Source: Burkholderiales bacterium
GTDB taxonomy: Bacteria; Pseudomonadota; Gammaproteobacteria; Burkholderiales; Burkholderiaceae_C
Assembly: GCA_003963005.1 (NCBI GenBank)
Contig: RXJW01000107.1
Location: 1 to 64,000 of the forward strand
Length of the DNA stretch: 64,000 bases
Direction: 5' to 3'
Positions 32,527-40,210 of the stretch are shown in pieces (the stretch's first letter is position 1; the number at the start of each line of letters is the position of its first letter). Both the position numbers and the translations under genes were made by a program. The notes under the pieces were generated by a model, which searched no databases, had not been told where the DNA came from, and saw only the letters and a program-made list of their open reading frames with translations.

Positions 32527-34610
32527 ACCCCGCGCCGCCCGAAGGCGCGCCGCCGCCGGTTGTCGAGGACCTGGGCGTCTACCGCTCGCTCTTCTCGGCC
32601 GCCGCGGACGGCCTGCTGCTGGTGGACGCGCTGGGTCGCATCGTGCTGGCCAACCCTTCCGCCGCGACGCTGCTGGGCTACGGTCCCGACGAGCTGCCGG
32701 GCACGCCGGTCGATGCGCTGGTGCCGGACAGCATCCGGCCGCGCCATGCGGCCTACCGCGAAGCCTACGGGCAGGCGCCGCGCCCGCGCCCGATGGGCAC
32801 GCAGATGGAGCTGGTGGCGCGCCGCAAGGACGGCAGCGAGGTCATGGTCGAGATCGCGCTGAGTCCGCTGCAAAGCCACGGCCGCGCCTTCGTCGTGGCC
32901 GCCATCCGGGATATCGGCAGCTACCCGCGCGTGCGCCAGGCGCTGCAGCAGGCCCGATACAGCGAACACCTGGCCCAGCTGGGTCGGCTGGCGGTGGACG
33001 AGCGGGATCCGCAGAAGCTGCTGATGCGCGTGCCGGAGTTGGCCGCGCAGGCGCTGGAGGCCGAGTTCTCGAGCGTGATGCTGCTGGAGCCGGACCGGCG
33101 CGAGTTGCGGGTGGTGAGCTGCTGCGGCCGGTTCGCGTCGGCCCCGCTGGGCGGCCGATTGCCCAACGACCCGCGCACGCCCGCCGGTCACGTGCTGTCG
33201 ACGGGCGAGCCGCTTCGCGTCGCCGACCTGGCCCATGAAACCCGCGTCGAGGTGCCGGCGACCGACCTCGAAGCCGGCATGGCCAGCCTGCTCGCCGTGC
33301 CGCTGTTCGACCGCGGCCGCATGATCGGCGCGCTGTGCGTGCGCTCGCGCAGGCCCGGCCACTTCGGCGACGACGAGACGCGCTTCCTGCAGTCGCTGGC
33401 GAACCTGCTCGCCACCTGCCTGCAGCGCGCGCAAAGCGAAGAAGCCCTGAACCATGCGCAGCGCCTGGAGAGCGTCGGGCAGCTGACCGGCGGCATCGCG
33501 CACGACTTCAACAACCTGCTGACCGTCATCCAGGGCAATCTGCAGGTGCTGGAGGAACTGCCCGCACTGGCCGGCCACGAGTTCGGCCAGCAGCTTGTCG
33601 GCGCGGCGGCCCGCGCTGCCCGTCGCGGCGCGGAGCTGACGAGCAAGCTGCTCGTCTTTTCACGCCGTCAGGTCCTGCAGCCGTCGGCGGTGGATGTGGG
33701 CGTGCTGCTGCACTCCCTGGCCGACATGCTGCGCCGCACGCTCGACCAGCGCATCTCGATCCGCGTCGAGCTGAACGCCGCGGCCGACACGCTCTCGGTG
33801 CTTGCCGACCCGGGGCAGCTGGAGTCGGCGCTGCTGAACATCGCCATCAATGCGCGCGATGCCATGCCCGACGGCGGCACGCTGCACTTCAGTGCTGGCC
33901 CGGCGGGCGCCTTGCCGGCCCAGGTGCGCCGGGAGATCGATGACCCGAGCGCCCTGGACGAGCGCTTCCTGCACATCGCCATCACCGACACCGGCACAGG
34001 CATGCCCGAGGCGGTCAAGGAGCGCGCCTTCGAGCCCTTCTTCACGACCAAGCAGGCCGGTCGCGGCACGGGCCTCGGCCTGAGCACGGTCTACGGCTTT
34101 GCGAAGCAGTCTCGGGGCGCGGTGGCGATCGAGTCCGCGCCGGGCGAGGGCACGACGGTTTCGCTGTACCTGCCGCGGCCCTGGGGCTTGCAGCCTGCGC
34201 GCGAGGACGATGGCCGTGACGCCGGCACGCTGCCCACGGGCCTGAAGGTGCTGATGGTGGAGGACGACACCGAAGTGCGCGCCGTGGCCCGGCAGTTCCT
34301 GGACGCGCTCGGCTGCGAGGTCACGAGTTGCGCCAGCGCCGAGCAGGCCTTGCTGCTGCTGACGCCGGACGCGCCGTTCGAGCTGCTGCTCACCGACATC
34401 GCCCTCGGCTCGGGCATGCGGGGCACGGAGCTGGCCGGCATCGCGCAGGCCCGCCTGCCGCGGCTGGCCATCCTGCTGATGTCGGGGTTCTCGGCCGACC
34501 TGCTGGAGGCCGATGAGCAGTCACCACCCGGCTGGGAGCTGCTGCAAAAGCCCTACGCCCGGGCGGAGCTGGCCCAGGCCATGGCCCGGGCGCTGGCCGC
34601 GCGGGCCTGA
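32523..34610 (+). CDS. Soluble hybrid histidine kinase (PAS-GAF-HK-receiver)
   Basis: 695 residues with no membrane segment: PAS domain (about 18-135), GAF domain (about 150-305), a His kinase core of the blue-light/FixL-like type with His327 (GGIAHDFNNLL), ATPase motifs NIAINARDAMPDGG, ITDTGTGMP and GRGTGLGLSTVYG, and a C-terminal receiver with Asp625 (LLTDIALG) and Lys676 (LQKPYA). Start overlaps the OmpR regulator. Two kinases around one DNA-binding regulator suggest cross-control; signal unknown. Confidence 0.9.
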   Translation: MNPAPPEGAPPPVVEDLGVYRSLFSAAADGLLLVDALGRIVLANPSAATLLGYGPDELPGTPVDALVPDSIRPRHAAYREAYGQAPRPRPMGTQMELVARRKDGSEVMVEIALSPLQSHGRAFVVAAIRDIGSYPRVRQALQQARYSEHLAQLGRLAVDERDPQKLLMRVPELAAQALEAEFSSVMLLEPDRRELRVVSCCGRFASAPLGGRLPNDPRTPAGHVLSTGEPLRVADLAHETRVEVPATDLEAGMASLLAVPLFDRGRMIGALCVRSRRPGHFGDDETRFLQSLANLLATCLQRAQSEEALNHAQRLESVGQLTGGIAHDFNNLLTVIQGNLQVLEELPALAGHEFGQQLVGAAARAARRGAELTSKLLVFSRRQVLQPSAVDVGVLLHSLADMLRRTLDQRISIRVELNAAADTLSVLADPGQLESALLNIAINARDAMPDGGTLHFSAGPAGALPAQVRREIDDPSALDERFLHIAITDTGTGMPEAVKERAFEPFFTTKQAGRGTGLGLSTVYGFAKQSRGAVAIESAPGEGTTVSLYLPRPWGLQPAREDDGRDAGTLPTGLKVLMVEDDTEVRAVARQFLDALGCEVTSCASAEQALLLLTPDAPFELLLTDIALGSGMRGTELAGIAQARLPRLAILLMSGFSADLLEADEQSPPGWELLQKPYARAELAQAMARALAARA

Positions 34611-34654
34611 GGCGGCGGCGGGGTGATCGGGCCGGACCCTGGAGGGCGCAGCCC

Positions 34655-35431
34655 TCAGTGCAGGCCAGCCGTCGGGTCACGCCGCTCGACGTAGGCCGCC
34701 AGGGCGTGGACGTCGGGGATGGCGATGTCGCGCCGGCTCTTCCCGTGGAAGGCAATCAGCTCGGCCTTGGCCAGGCGCGACAGCACGCGGCTGACCGTTT
34801 CCAGCGTCAGGCCGAGGTAGTTGCCGATCTCGGCGCGGGTCAGGCGCAGGCTGAACTGGTCGGCACGCAGGCCGCGCGCCGCCAGCGACCCGGCCCAGTC
34901 GTGCAGGAAGGCGGCCACGCGGGCATCGGCCGGCAGCGTGCAGATCGTCATCAGCGAGTCCCGGTCGCGCACGATCTCTTGGCTCATGGCCTCGTGCACG
35001 ATGGCCATCAGCGCAGGGTGGCTGATGCAAGCCTGCATGAGGGCGTCGTAGCGGACGGTCCAGACCTCGGCGGTGTCCAGCGCGATCGCATCGCAGCCGA
35101 AACTGCCACTGGCGATCGCGCTGAAGCCCAGCCAGTCGCCGCGAAAGCGCAGGCCCACCACCTGCTCGCGGCCGTCGCTGGACAGGCTGATGAGCTTGAA
35201 GAAGCCCGCGTTCAAGAGGTGCAGGTGCTCGAAACGGTCACCGGCACGGTAGATCACGTCACCGGCGTGGACGATGCGGCGCTTGGGTTCGAGCACGCCC
35301 GCGATCAACTGCAGCGTGTCGGCAATGCGCTGGGCCGTGCCGGTGCGGGGCGCATCGCGCAGGTTGGGGGCCAGAGGGCGCGCGGCGGCAACGGGGAGGG
35401 CGGCGGTGCGCGTCGGGAGGCTGGGCTGCAT
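34655..35431 (-). CDS. Crp/Fnr-family transcription regulator
   Basis: 258 residues: N-terminal cyclic-nucleotide-binding-like domain (HAGDVIYRAGDRFEHLHLLN) and Crp-type helix-turn-helix (LTRAEIGNYLGLTLETVSRV). The recognition helix ETVSRV is FNR-like, predicting TTGA(T/C) half-sites. The N-terminal cysteine cluster of true FNR is absent (the few cysteines are not arranged as in FNR), so oxygen is not sensed by a 4Fe-4S cluster. CCGGAGA precedes ATG 35431. An FNR-type palindrome lies in the divergent region in front of the gene at 35627. Confidence 0.9.
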   Translation of the reverse strand: MQPSLPTRTAALPVAAARPLAPNLRDAPRTGTAQRIADTLQLIAGVLEPKRRIVHAGDVIYRAGDRFEHLHLLNAGFFKLISLSSDGREQVVGLRFRGDWLGFSAIASGSFGCDAIALDTAEVWTVRYDALMQACISHPALMAIVHEAMSQEIVRDRDSLMTICTLPADARVAAFLHDWAGSLAARGLRADQFSLRLTRAEIGNYLGLTLETVSRVLSRLAKAELIAFHGKSRRDIAIPDVHALAAYVERRDPTAGLH

Positions 35432-35578
35432 GAGGGTCTCCGGTGGGGCGTTCGATGGAGGTCATGCTAGGGAGGCCCGGCCAATGCCCGAGCAATGGTT
35501 CAAATCGTTCGGTCGCGCTGCGTAACACTCGGTGAATGGCGTGTGTCAGGGGCCAAGCGCAAACCAGATTCCGCCGGC

Positions 35579-35592
35579 TTGACTTTCGTCAA
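35579..35592 (+). promoter_or_regulatory. FNR/CRP-type operator
   Basis: TTGAC-TTTC-GTCAA, a perfect palindrome (extended by C/G at 35578 and 35593), close to the FNR consensus TTGAT-N4-ATCAA. A -10-like TACGCT (35614-35619) puts transcription start at about 35627; the palindrome centre is then at -41.5, the classical class II activation position. Confidence 0.7.
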
Positions 35593-35613
35593 GGCTCGCG
35601 CAGACCGCCCCGC

Positions 35614-35619
35614 TACGCT
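35614..35619 (+). promoter_or_regulatory. Likely -10 element of the carbamoyltransferase-like gene
   Basis: TACGCT, 7 bases before ATG 35627, with no Shine-Dalgarno sequence. Weak match to TATAAT (T, A and the last T), as is usual for promoters that need an activator. Confidence 0.45.
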
Positions 35620-35626
35620 GCCGACC

Positions 35627-36121
35627 ATGTCTTTGCAGGCCAACGAGGGCGCTGTCGGCGTCGCTTTCCAGCAACCCGTCCGGGCAGCGGCCGTGCTGCG
35701 CCAGGCGGGTGCCCTCGCGCGGCCGGGCGCGGTGGTCGTGCCGGTGCTGGCCGGCAAGCAGTTGGCGCTGCTGTCGCCCGACGGCGATGACGACGCGGCG
35801 CTGGCGTTCATCGAGGCCGCCAAGGCGCTCGGCGCCCGGGTGTCCTTCGTGCGGGCCGGGCTGGATGACAACAGCAGCGATCTGCAGGTCGAGACGACCG
35901 CCCGCTACCTGAGCCAGCTCTACGACGCCGTGGAGTGCCAGCACCTGCCCCCGCCGCTCGTGAGCCGCCTCGCGCGCAGCGCGGCCATTCCGGTGTTCGA
36001 GGGGCTGGCCACGCCGGCCCATCCGACCGCTGCGCTTGTCGCACGGCTGGACGGCGATTCCAGCCCGCAGGTCAAGCGCCGCAGCGTGCTGCAGGCGGCG
36101 CTGCTGGTGAGCATGGCCTGA
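35627..36121 (+). CDS. Degenerate ornithine/aspartate carbamoyltransferase N-domain-like protein
   Basis: 164 residues, half the size of a carbamoyltransferase. The order of motifs follows the carbamoyl-phosphate-binding domain: LALLSPDG.. in place of LAMIFEKPSTRTR, AAKALGARVSFV, ETTARYLSQLYDAVECQHL (cf. DTARVLSRYYDAI) and AAIPVFEGLATPAHPTAALV (cf. VPVINGLSD.HPTQ.LAD). The STRTR phosphate-binding motif is lost, HPTQ is HPTA, and the second domain is absent, so catalysis is not expected. Its FNR-type promoter suggests use at low oxygen. Family assignment is by eye; function unknown. Confidence 0.65.
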   Translation: MSLQANEGAVGVAFQQPVRAAAVLRQAGALARPGAVVVPVLAGKQLALLSPDGDDDAALAFIEAAKALGARVSFVRAGLDDNSSDLQVETTARYLSQLYDAVECQHLPPPLVSRLARSAAIPVFEGLATPAHPTAALVARLDGDSSPQVKRRSVLQAALLVSMA

Positions 36122-36126
36122 GGCGT

Positions 36127-36681
36127 TCAGGCGATGTCGACGGCGCGCAGCGGGAAACCCTGGCCGGCGCGGCGGTCCTCGAAGTACAGCCGCAGCGTCT
36201 CACGGGTGGTCTTGAAGGCGATCTCGTCCCACGGGATGTCGTCTTCCGCGAACAGCCGCGCTTCAAGGGATTCCGGCCCGGGATTGAACGCGGGCGAGCG
36301 CAGCCTCGCCAGGTAGAACAGATGCACCTGGCCGACCCGCACCACGTTCATGAGGCTGTAGAGCGGTCCCATCTCGACGTCGGCGCCGGCTTCTTCCTGC
36401 GTCTCGCGCAGGGCGCCTTCGGCCGTGGTCTCGCCCAGTTCCATGAAGCCCGCCGGCAGCGTCCACAGCCCGTGGCGCGGCTCGATGGCGCGGCGGCACA
36501 GCAGCACGCGGCCGTCCGCTTCCCAGACGGGCAGCGTGCCGACGACGTTGAGCGGGTTCTGGTAGTGGATGGCGTGGCAGCTCGGGCAGACCGCGCGCTC
36601 GCGGTTGTCGTCGGCGGGGATCCGGTAGTCCACGGCGGCGCCGCAGGTCGGGCAGTGCTTGAAGCGGGCTTGGAGGGGCAT
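36127..36681 (-). CDS. Nudix hydrolase with N-terminal zinc ribbon
   Basis: 184 residues. A zinc ribbon (CPTCG and CPSCH) precedes a Nudix domain with the box GFMELGE...RETQEEAG complete (G, E, R-E-x-x-E-E-x-G). The layout is that of NADH pyrophosphatase-like or ADP-ribose pyrophosphatase-like enzymes. The message seems leaderless: TAAACT (36688-36693) ends 6 bases before ATG 36681. It is divergent from maiA with 33 bases between the two start codons. Confidence 0.87.
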   Translation of the reverse strand: MPLQARFKHCPTCGAAVDYRIPADDNRERAVCPSCHAIHYQNPLNVVGTLPVWEADGRVLLCRRAIEPRHGLWTLPAGFMELGETTAEGALRETQEEAGADVEMGPLYSLMNVVRVGQVHLFYLARLRSPAFNPGPESLEARLFAEDDIPWDEIAFKTTRETLRLYFEDRRAGQGFPLRAVDIA

Positions 36682-36714
36682 CGGGCCAGTTTATAGAGGG
36701 TGAGAATCCGCGGC

Positions 36715-37350
36715 ATGAAGCTCTACAACTACTTTCGCTCGTCGGCCTCCTGGCGGGTGCGCATCGGCCTGGCGCTCAAGGGGCTGGACTACGACTATGC
36801 GGCCGTCCACCTCGCGAAGAACGAGCAGTTCGCCGAGCCCTTCGCCAACCGGCAGGTGTCCCACCTCGTGCCGGCGCTCGTGCTGGACGACGGCGCCTGG
36901 CTGAGCCAGTCGATGGCGATCCTCGAGTATCTGGACGAGACCCACCCCGAGCCGCCGCTGCTGCCGCGTGAGCCCGTGGCCCGCGCGCAGGTGCGGGCGC
37001 TGGCGCAGGACATCGGCTGCGACATCCACCCGCTGAACAACCTGCGCGTGCTGCGCTACCTGAAGAATGACCTCGGGCAGGACCAGGCCACCGTGGACCG
37101 CTGGTACCGGCACTGGGTCGCCACCGGCCTGGCCATCGTCGAGCAGCGCCTGGCAGCCTCGGCGGGGGCCTTCTGCTTCGGCGACACGCCGGGCCTGGCC
37201 GATTGCCTGCTCGTGCCCCAGGTCTACAACGCCGAGCGCTTCGAGTGCCCGATGGACGCCTACCCCACGGTGATGCGCATCAACGCCACCTGCCTGGCGC
37301 ACCCAGCGTTTGCGAACACCCATCCGAGCGTGTGCCCCGATGCGGCTTGA
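36715..37350 (+). CDS. maiA: Maleylacetoacetate isomerase
   Basis: 211 residues of the zeta-class glutathione S-transferase family; isomerises maleylacetoacetate to fumarylacetoacetate in tyrosine/homogentisate breakdown. The N-terminal active-site signature YFRSSASWRVRIGLALKG and LVPALVLDDGAWLSQSMAILEYL are typical, and QDIGCDIHPLNNLRVL fits MaiA. Other catabolic genes of the pathway are not in the window. GAGAAT (36702-36707) lies 7 bases before ATG 36715. pgeF begins 11 bases before this stop. Confidence 0.9.
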   Translation: MKLYNYFRSSASWRVRIGLALKGLDYDYAAVHLAKNEQFAEPFANRQVSHLVPALVLDDGAWLSQSMAILEYLDETHPEPPLLPREPVARAQVRALAQDIGCDIHPLNNLRVLRYLKNDLGQDQATVDRWYRHWVATGLAIVEQRLAASAGAFCFGDTPGLADCLLVPQVYNAERFECPMDAYPTVMRINATCLAHPAFANTHPSVCPDAA

Positions 37351-38074
37351 GGCATCCTGGCTGAAGCCCGACTGGGTGGCGCCACAGGTCACGGCCTTCA
37401 TGACCACACGGGGCCTCAACTACGGCCGCAAGGCCGGCGACGCTGACGAGGTGCGCGCCAACCGGGCCGCGCTGGCGCCGGTGCTCGGGGCGCGGCCGGT
37501 CTTCCTGGACCAGGTGCACGGTGCGGACGTCGTCACGCTGCAACCCGGCTGGCACGACGACAACGCGCCGCGAGCCGATGCAGCCGTGTCGACCGACCCC
37601 GATCTCGCCGTCGCCATCCTCGTGGCCGACTGCCTGCCGGTGCTCTTCGCGGCGCCGGGCGGGGTGGCCGGTGCGCATGCCGGCTGGCGCGGGCTGGCGG
37701 CAGGCGTGCTGGAGAACACGGTCGCTGCGCTGTGCGCCCGGGCCGGCTGCGAGCCGCAGGCCGTGAAGGCGTGGCTCGGGGCCTCCATCGGGCCCGAGGC
37801 TTTCGAGGTCGGCCCCGAGGTGGTAGCCGCATTCGGGCGCGAGGCCCTGCAGCGCGACCAGCCCGGGTTCCTCTACCGTCCCAACCCCGACCCTCGATGG
37901 CGCGCGGACCTGCCCTTGCTGGCTCGCGAACGCTTGAGGGCCGCCGGTGTCACCGAGATCAGCGGCGGCAACTGGTGCACGCTGACCGATGATTCACGCT
38001 TCTTCTCGTTCCGCGGCGAGGCCCTCGGGCGACCCCGCGGGCGCATGGCCGCCTGCATCGCCCTGCGGCGTTAG
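37340..38074 (+). CDS. pgeF: Peptidoglycan editing factor PgeF (YfiH/LACC1 family)
   Basis: 244 residues. Metal and substrate residues are in DQVHGADVV, VADCLPVLF and GAHAGWRGL, the three family signatures. E. coli YfiH removes wrongly incorporated serine from peptidoglycan precursors; related proteins act on purine nucleosides. ATG 37340 overlaps the maiA end by 11 bases. Its last 81 bases are overlapped by a convergent small membrane-protein gene. Confidence 0.9.
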   Translation: MRLEASWLKPDWVAPQVTAFMTTRGLNYGRKAGDADEVRANRAALAPVLGARPVFLDQVHGADVVTLQPGWHDDNAPRADAAVSTDPDLAVAILVADCLPVLFAAPGGVAGAHAGWRGLAAGVLENTVAALCARAGCEPQAVKAWLGASIGPEAFEVGPEVVAAFGREALQRDQPGFLYRPNPDPRWRADLPLLARERLRAAGVTEISGGNWCTLTDDSRFFSFRGEALGRPRGRMAACIALRR

Positions 38075-38260
38075 CTCGGCCTGTTGGCGCCGCCGCTTGC
38101 GGCCCGGCGTGCCGAGGATGTACATCAACAAACCCAGCGGGAGCACGCCATACAGCATCAAGGTGACGAAGGCACCGAACAGCGTGCCCTGCGGGCTGAG
38201 CGCTTCGGCGGCCGCCATCATCAGCGCGACGTAGCCCCAGGCAATGGCAACGAGATACAT
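37994..38260 (-). CDS. Small two-helix membrane protein
   Basis: 88 residues: helix 1 MYLVAIAWGYVALMMAAAEA, helix 2 LFGAFVTLMLYGVLPLGLLM, then a hydrophilic basic/acidic tail (PGRKRRRQQ... AEREEA) that lies in the overlap with pgeF. I recall similar short proteins beside phaC or pgeF in related genomes; function unknown. The 3' third being antisense to pgeF constrains the tail sequence. Confidence 0.7.
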   Translation of the reverse strand: MYLVAIAWGYVALMMAAAEALSPQGTLFGAFVTLMLYGVLPLGLLMYILGTPGRKRRRQQAELTPQGDAGGHAPAGSPEGLAAEREEA

Positions 38261-38311
38261 GTGTCATGGGCGCGTCAGCGCGCGTGGTTACAAAGACGAG
38301 ACAGCGGGATG

Positions 38312-38327
38312 TGGCAAGCTTATTGCA
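38312..38327 (+). promoter_or_regulatory. Candidate sigma-54 promoter of phaC
   Basis: TGGCA-AGCTTA-TTGCA: GG at 38313-38314 and GC at 38325-38326 are exactly 10 bases apart, and both -24 (TGGCA) and -12 (TTGCA) halves match the consensus. Transcription would start near 38337, about 35 bases before the phaC ATG. No NtrC box is seen upstream, so the activator is unknown; the TTGCA could also be part of a PhaR-type site. Confidence 0.55.
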
Positions 38328-38371
38328 ACGGACCGAGACAACACCGCTGACGCGGGAGTTCCGAGGACAAC

Positions 38372-40045
38372 ATGGCCACTCGCAAGAAGAACGATGCGCC
38401 GCCGACGCCGGATGCGCAGCCTTTTGCTGACCTGATGCAGCAGATGGCACACCTGCCCCAGATCTCACCTGCCGCCCTGGCCGAGCTGCAGACCGACTAC
38501 CTCCAGCAAGCCGCTGCGCTGTGGAATGCATCGCTCGGCCAGGGCGAGGCGCCCGCCGCATCGGACCGCCGTTTCGCAGCGCCGGAATGGCAGTCCAATC
38601 CGGCCGCGCATTTCATGAGCCAGCTCTACCTGCTCAACGGGCGCACGCTGGGCAAGATGGCCGAGCAGGTCGAGGCCGACGACAAGACCAAGGCGCGCAT
38701 CAAGTTCGCCGTGCAGCAGTTCGTGGACGCCGCCTCGCCGAGCAATTTCCTCGCGCTGAACCCCGAGGCGCAGAAGCTCGCGCTCGACAGCCATGGCGAG
38801 ACGCTCGCCCGCGGCTTGCAGCACCTGTGGGGCGACGTGCAACGCGGCCACGTGTCGCAGACGGATGAGAGCGCCTTCGAGGTCGGCCGCAACGTGGCGA
38901 CCACGCCGGGCAGCATCGTGTTCGAGAACGCGCTGTTCCAGCTCATCGAGTACGCCCCGCTCACGCCGCAGGTGCATGCGCGGCCCTTCCTGCTGGTGCC
39001 GCCCTGCATCAACAAGTTCTACATCCTCGACCTGCAGCCCGACAACTCGCTGATCCGCTACGCCGTGGCCGAGGGCCATCGCGTGTTCGTCGTGAGCTGG
39101 CGCAACCCGGATGATTCGGTCAAGCACCTGACCTGGGACGACTACGTCGAGCAGGGCGCCATCCAGGCCATCCGCGTGGTGCAGGAGATCTCGGGGCAGG
39201 ACCAGATCAACACGCTGGGCTTCTGCGTGGGGGGCACCATCCTGGCCTCGGGCCTGGCCGTGCTGGCCGCGCGGGGCGAGCAGGCGGCCGCCAGCCTCAC
39301 GCTGCTGACCACGCTGCTGGACTTCGCCGACAACGGCATCCTGGACATCTTCGTCGACGAGGCCAGCGTGCGCCTGCGCGAGGCCACGCTCGGCCCCGAG
39401 GCCCACAACGGCCCGCAGCTGCTGCACGGCCAGGAACTCGCCACGACCTTCAGCTTCCTGCGGCCGAATGACCTGGTGTGGAACTACGTCGTCGGCAACT
39501 ACCTCAAGGGCGAGGCACCGCCGGCCTTCGACCTGCTCTACTGGAACGGCGACTCGACCAACCTGCCCGGGCCGATGTACTGCTGGTACCTGCGCCACAC
39601 CTACCTGCAGAACGAACTGAAGCTGCCGGGCCAGCTCACCGTCTGCGGCGAGAAGCTCGACCTGAGCGCCATCGACTGCCCGGTCTACATCTACGGCTCG
39701 CGCGAGGATCACATCGTTCCCTGGCAGGCCGCCTACCGCAACACGCAGATCTTCAAGGGCAAGCGGCGCTTCGTGATGGGCGCGTCGGGCCACATTGCCG
39801 GCGTCATCAACCCGCCGGCCAAGGGCAAACGCAGCCACTGGATCAGCAAGAGCCCCGCACTGCCGGCCGACCCGGAGGCCTGGCTGCAGGGCGCCACCGA
39901 ACACCCGGGCAGCTGGTGGACCGATTGGTCCGCCTGGCTGGCCGCGCACGCCGGCGCGAAGAAGCCCGCGCCCAAGACGCCCGGTAGCCGCAAGTACAAG
40001 GCCATCGAGCCGGCCCCTGGCCGCTACGTCAAGGTCAAAGCCTGA
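38372..40045 (+). CDS. phaC: Class I poly(3-hydroxyalkanoate) synthase
   Basis: 557 residues; polymerises (R)-3-hydroxyacyl-CoA on granule surfaces. The lipase-like box is GFCVGG with nucleophile Cys285; the catalytic aspartate and histidine are in YGSREDHIVPW and GASGHIAGV. The tryptophan-rich NPDDSVKHLTWDDYV and the N-terminal PHA-synthase domain (FMSQLYLLNGRTLGKM) are typical of class I enzymes. First gene of a phaC-phaA-phaB operon, with a putative sigma-54 promoter. Confidence 0.96.
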   Translation: MATRKKNDAPPTPDAQPFADLMQQMAHLPQISPAALAELQTDYLQQAAALWNASLGQGEAPAASDRRFAAPEWQSNPAAHFMSQLYLLNGRTLGKMAEQVEADDKTKARIKFAVQQFVDAASPSNFLALNPEAQKLALDSHGETLARGLQHLWGDVQRGHVSQTDESAFEVGRNVATTPGSIVFENALFQLIEYAPLTPQVHARPFLLVPPCINKFYILDLQPDNSLIRYAVAEGHRVFVVSWRNPDDSVKHLTWDDYVEQGAIQAIRVVQEISGQDQINTLGFCVGGTILASGLAVLAARGEQAAASLTLLTTLLDFADNGILDIFVDEASVRLREATLGPEAHNGPQLLHGQELATTFSFLRPNDLVWNYVVGNYLKGEAPPAFDLLYWNGDSTNLPGPMYCWYLRHTYLQNELKLPGQLTVCGEKLDLSAIDCPVYIYGSREDHIVPWQAAYRNTQIFKGKRRFVMGASGHIAGVINPPAKGKRSHWISKSPALPADPEAWLQGATEHPGSWWTDWSAWLAAHAGAKKPAPKTPGSRKYKAIEPAPGRYVKVKA

Positions 40046-40210
40046 GATGGACAGCCCCTCGCCCATGCCCGCAGCGCTGGACGCGCGCGCGCCCGGTCGG
40101 TCCCCCGAGGGGACGGCGATGCCGTCGGCCGTGACCCGCCAAGACATCGCCAGCACGGGCCGGCTTGGGGCGGCCCGCTCAACACATTTTTCAGCTCTTC
40201 AGGAGACACC

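Noticed and set aside
40046-40210. A gene in the phaC-phaA gap.
   Set aside because: Short frames there have no ribosome-binding site or recognisable product; the gap is likely untranslated RNA of the operon.
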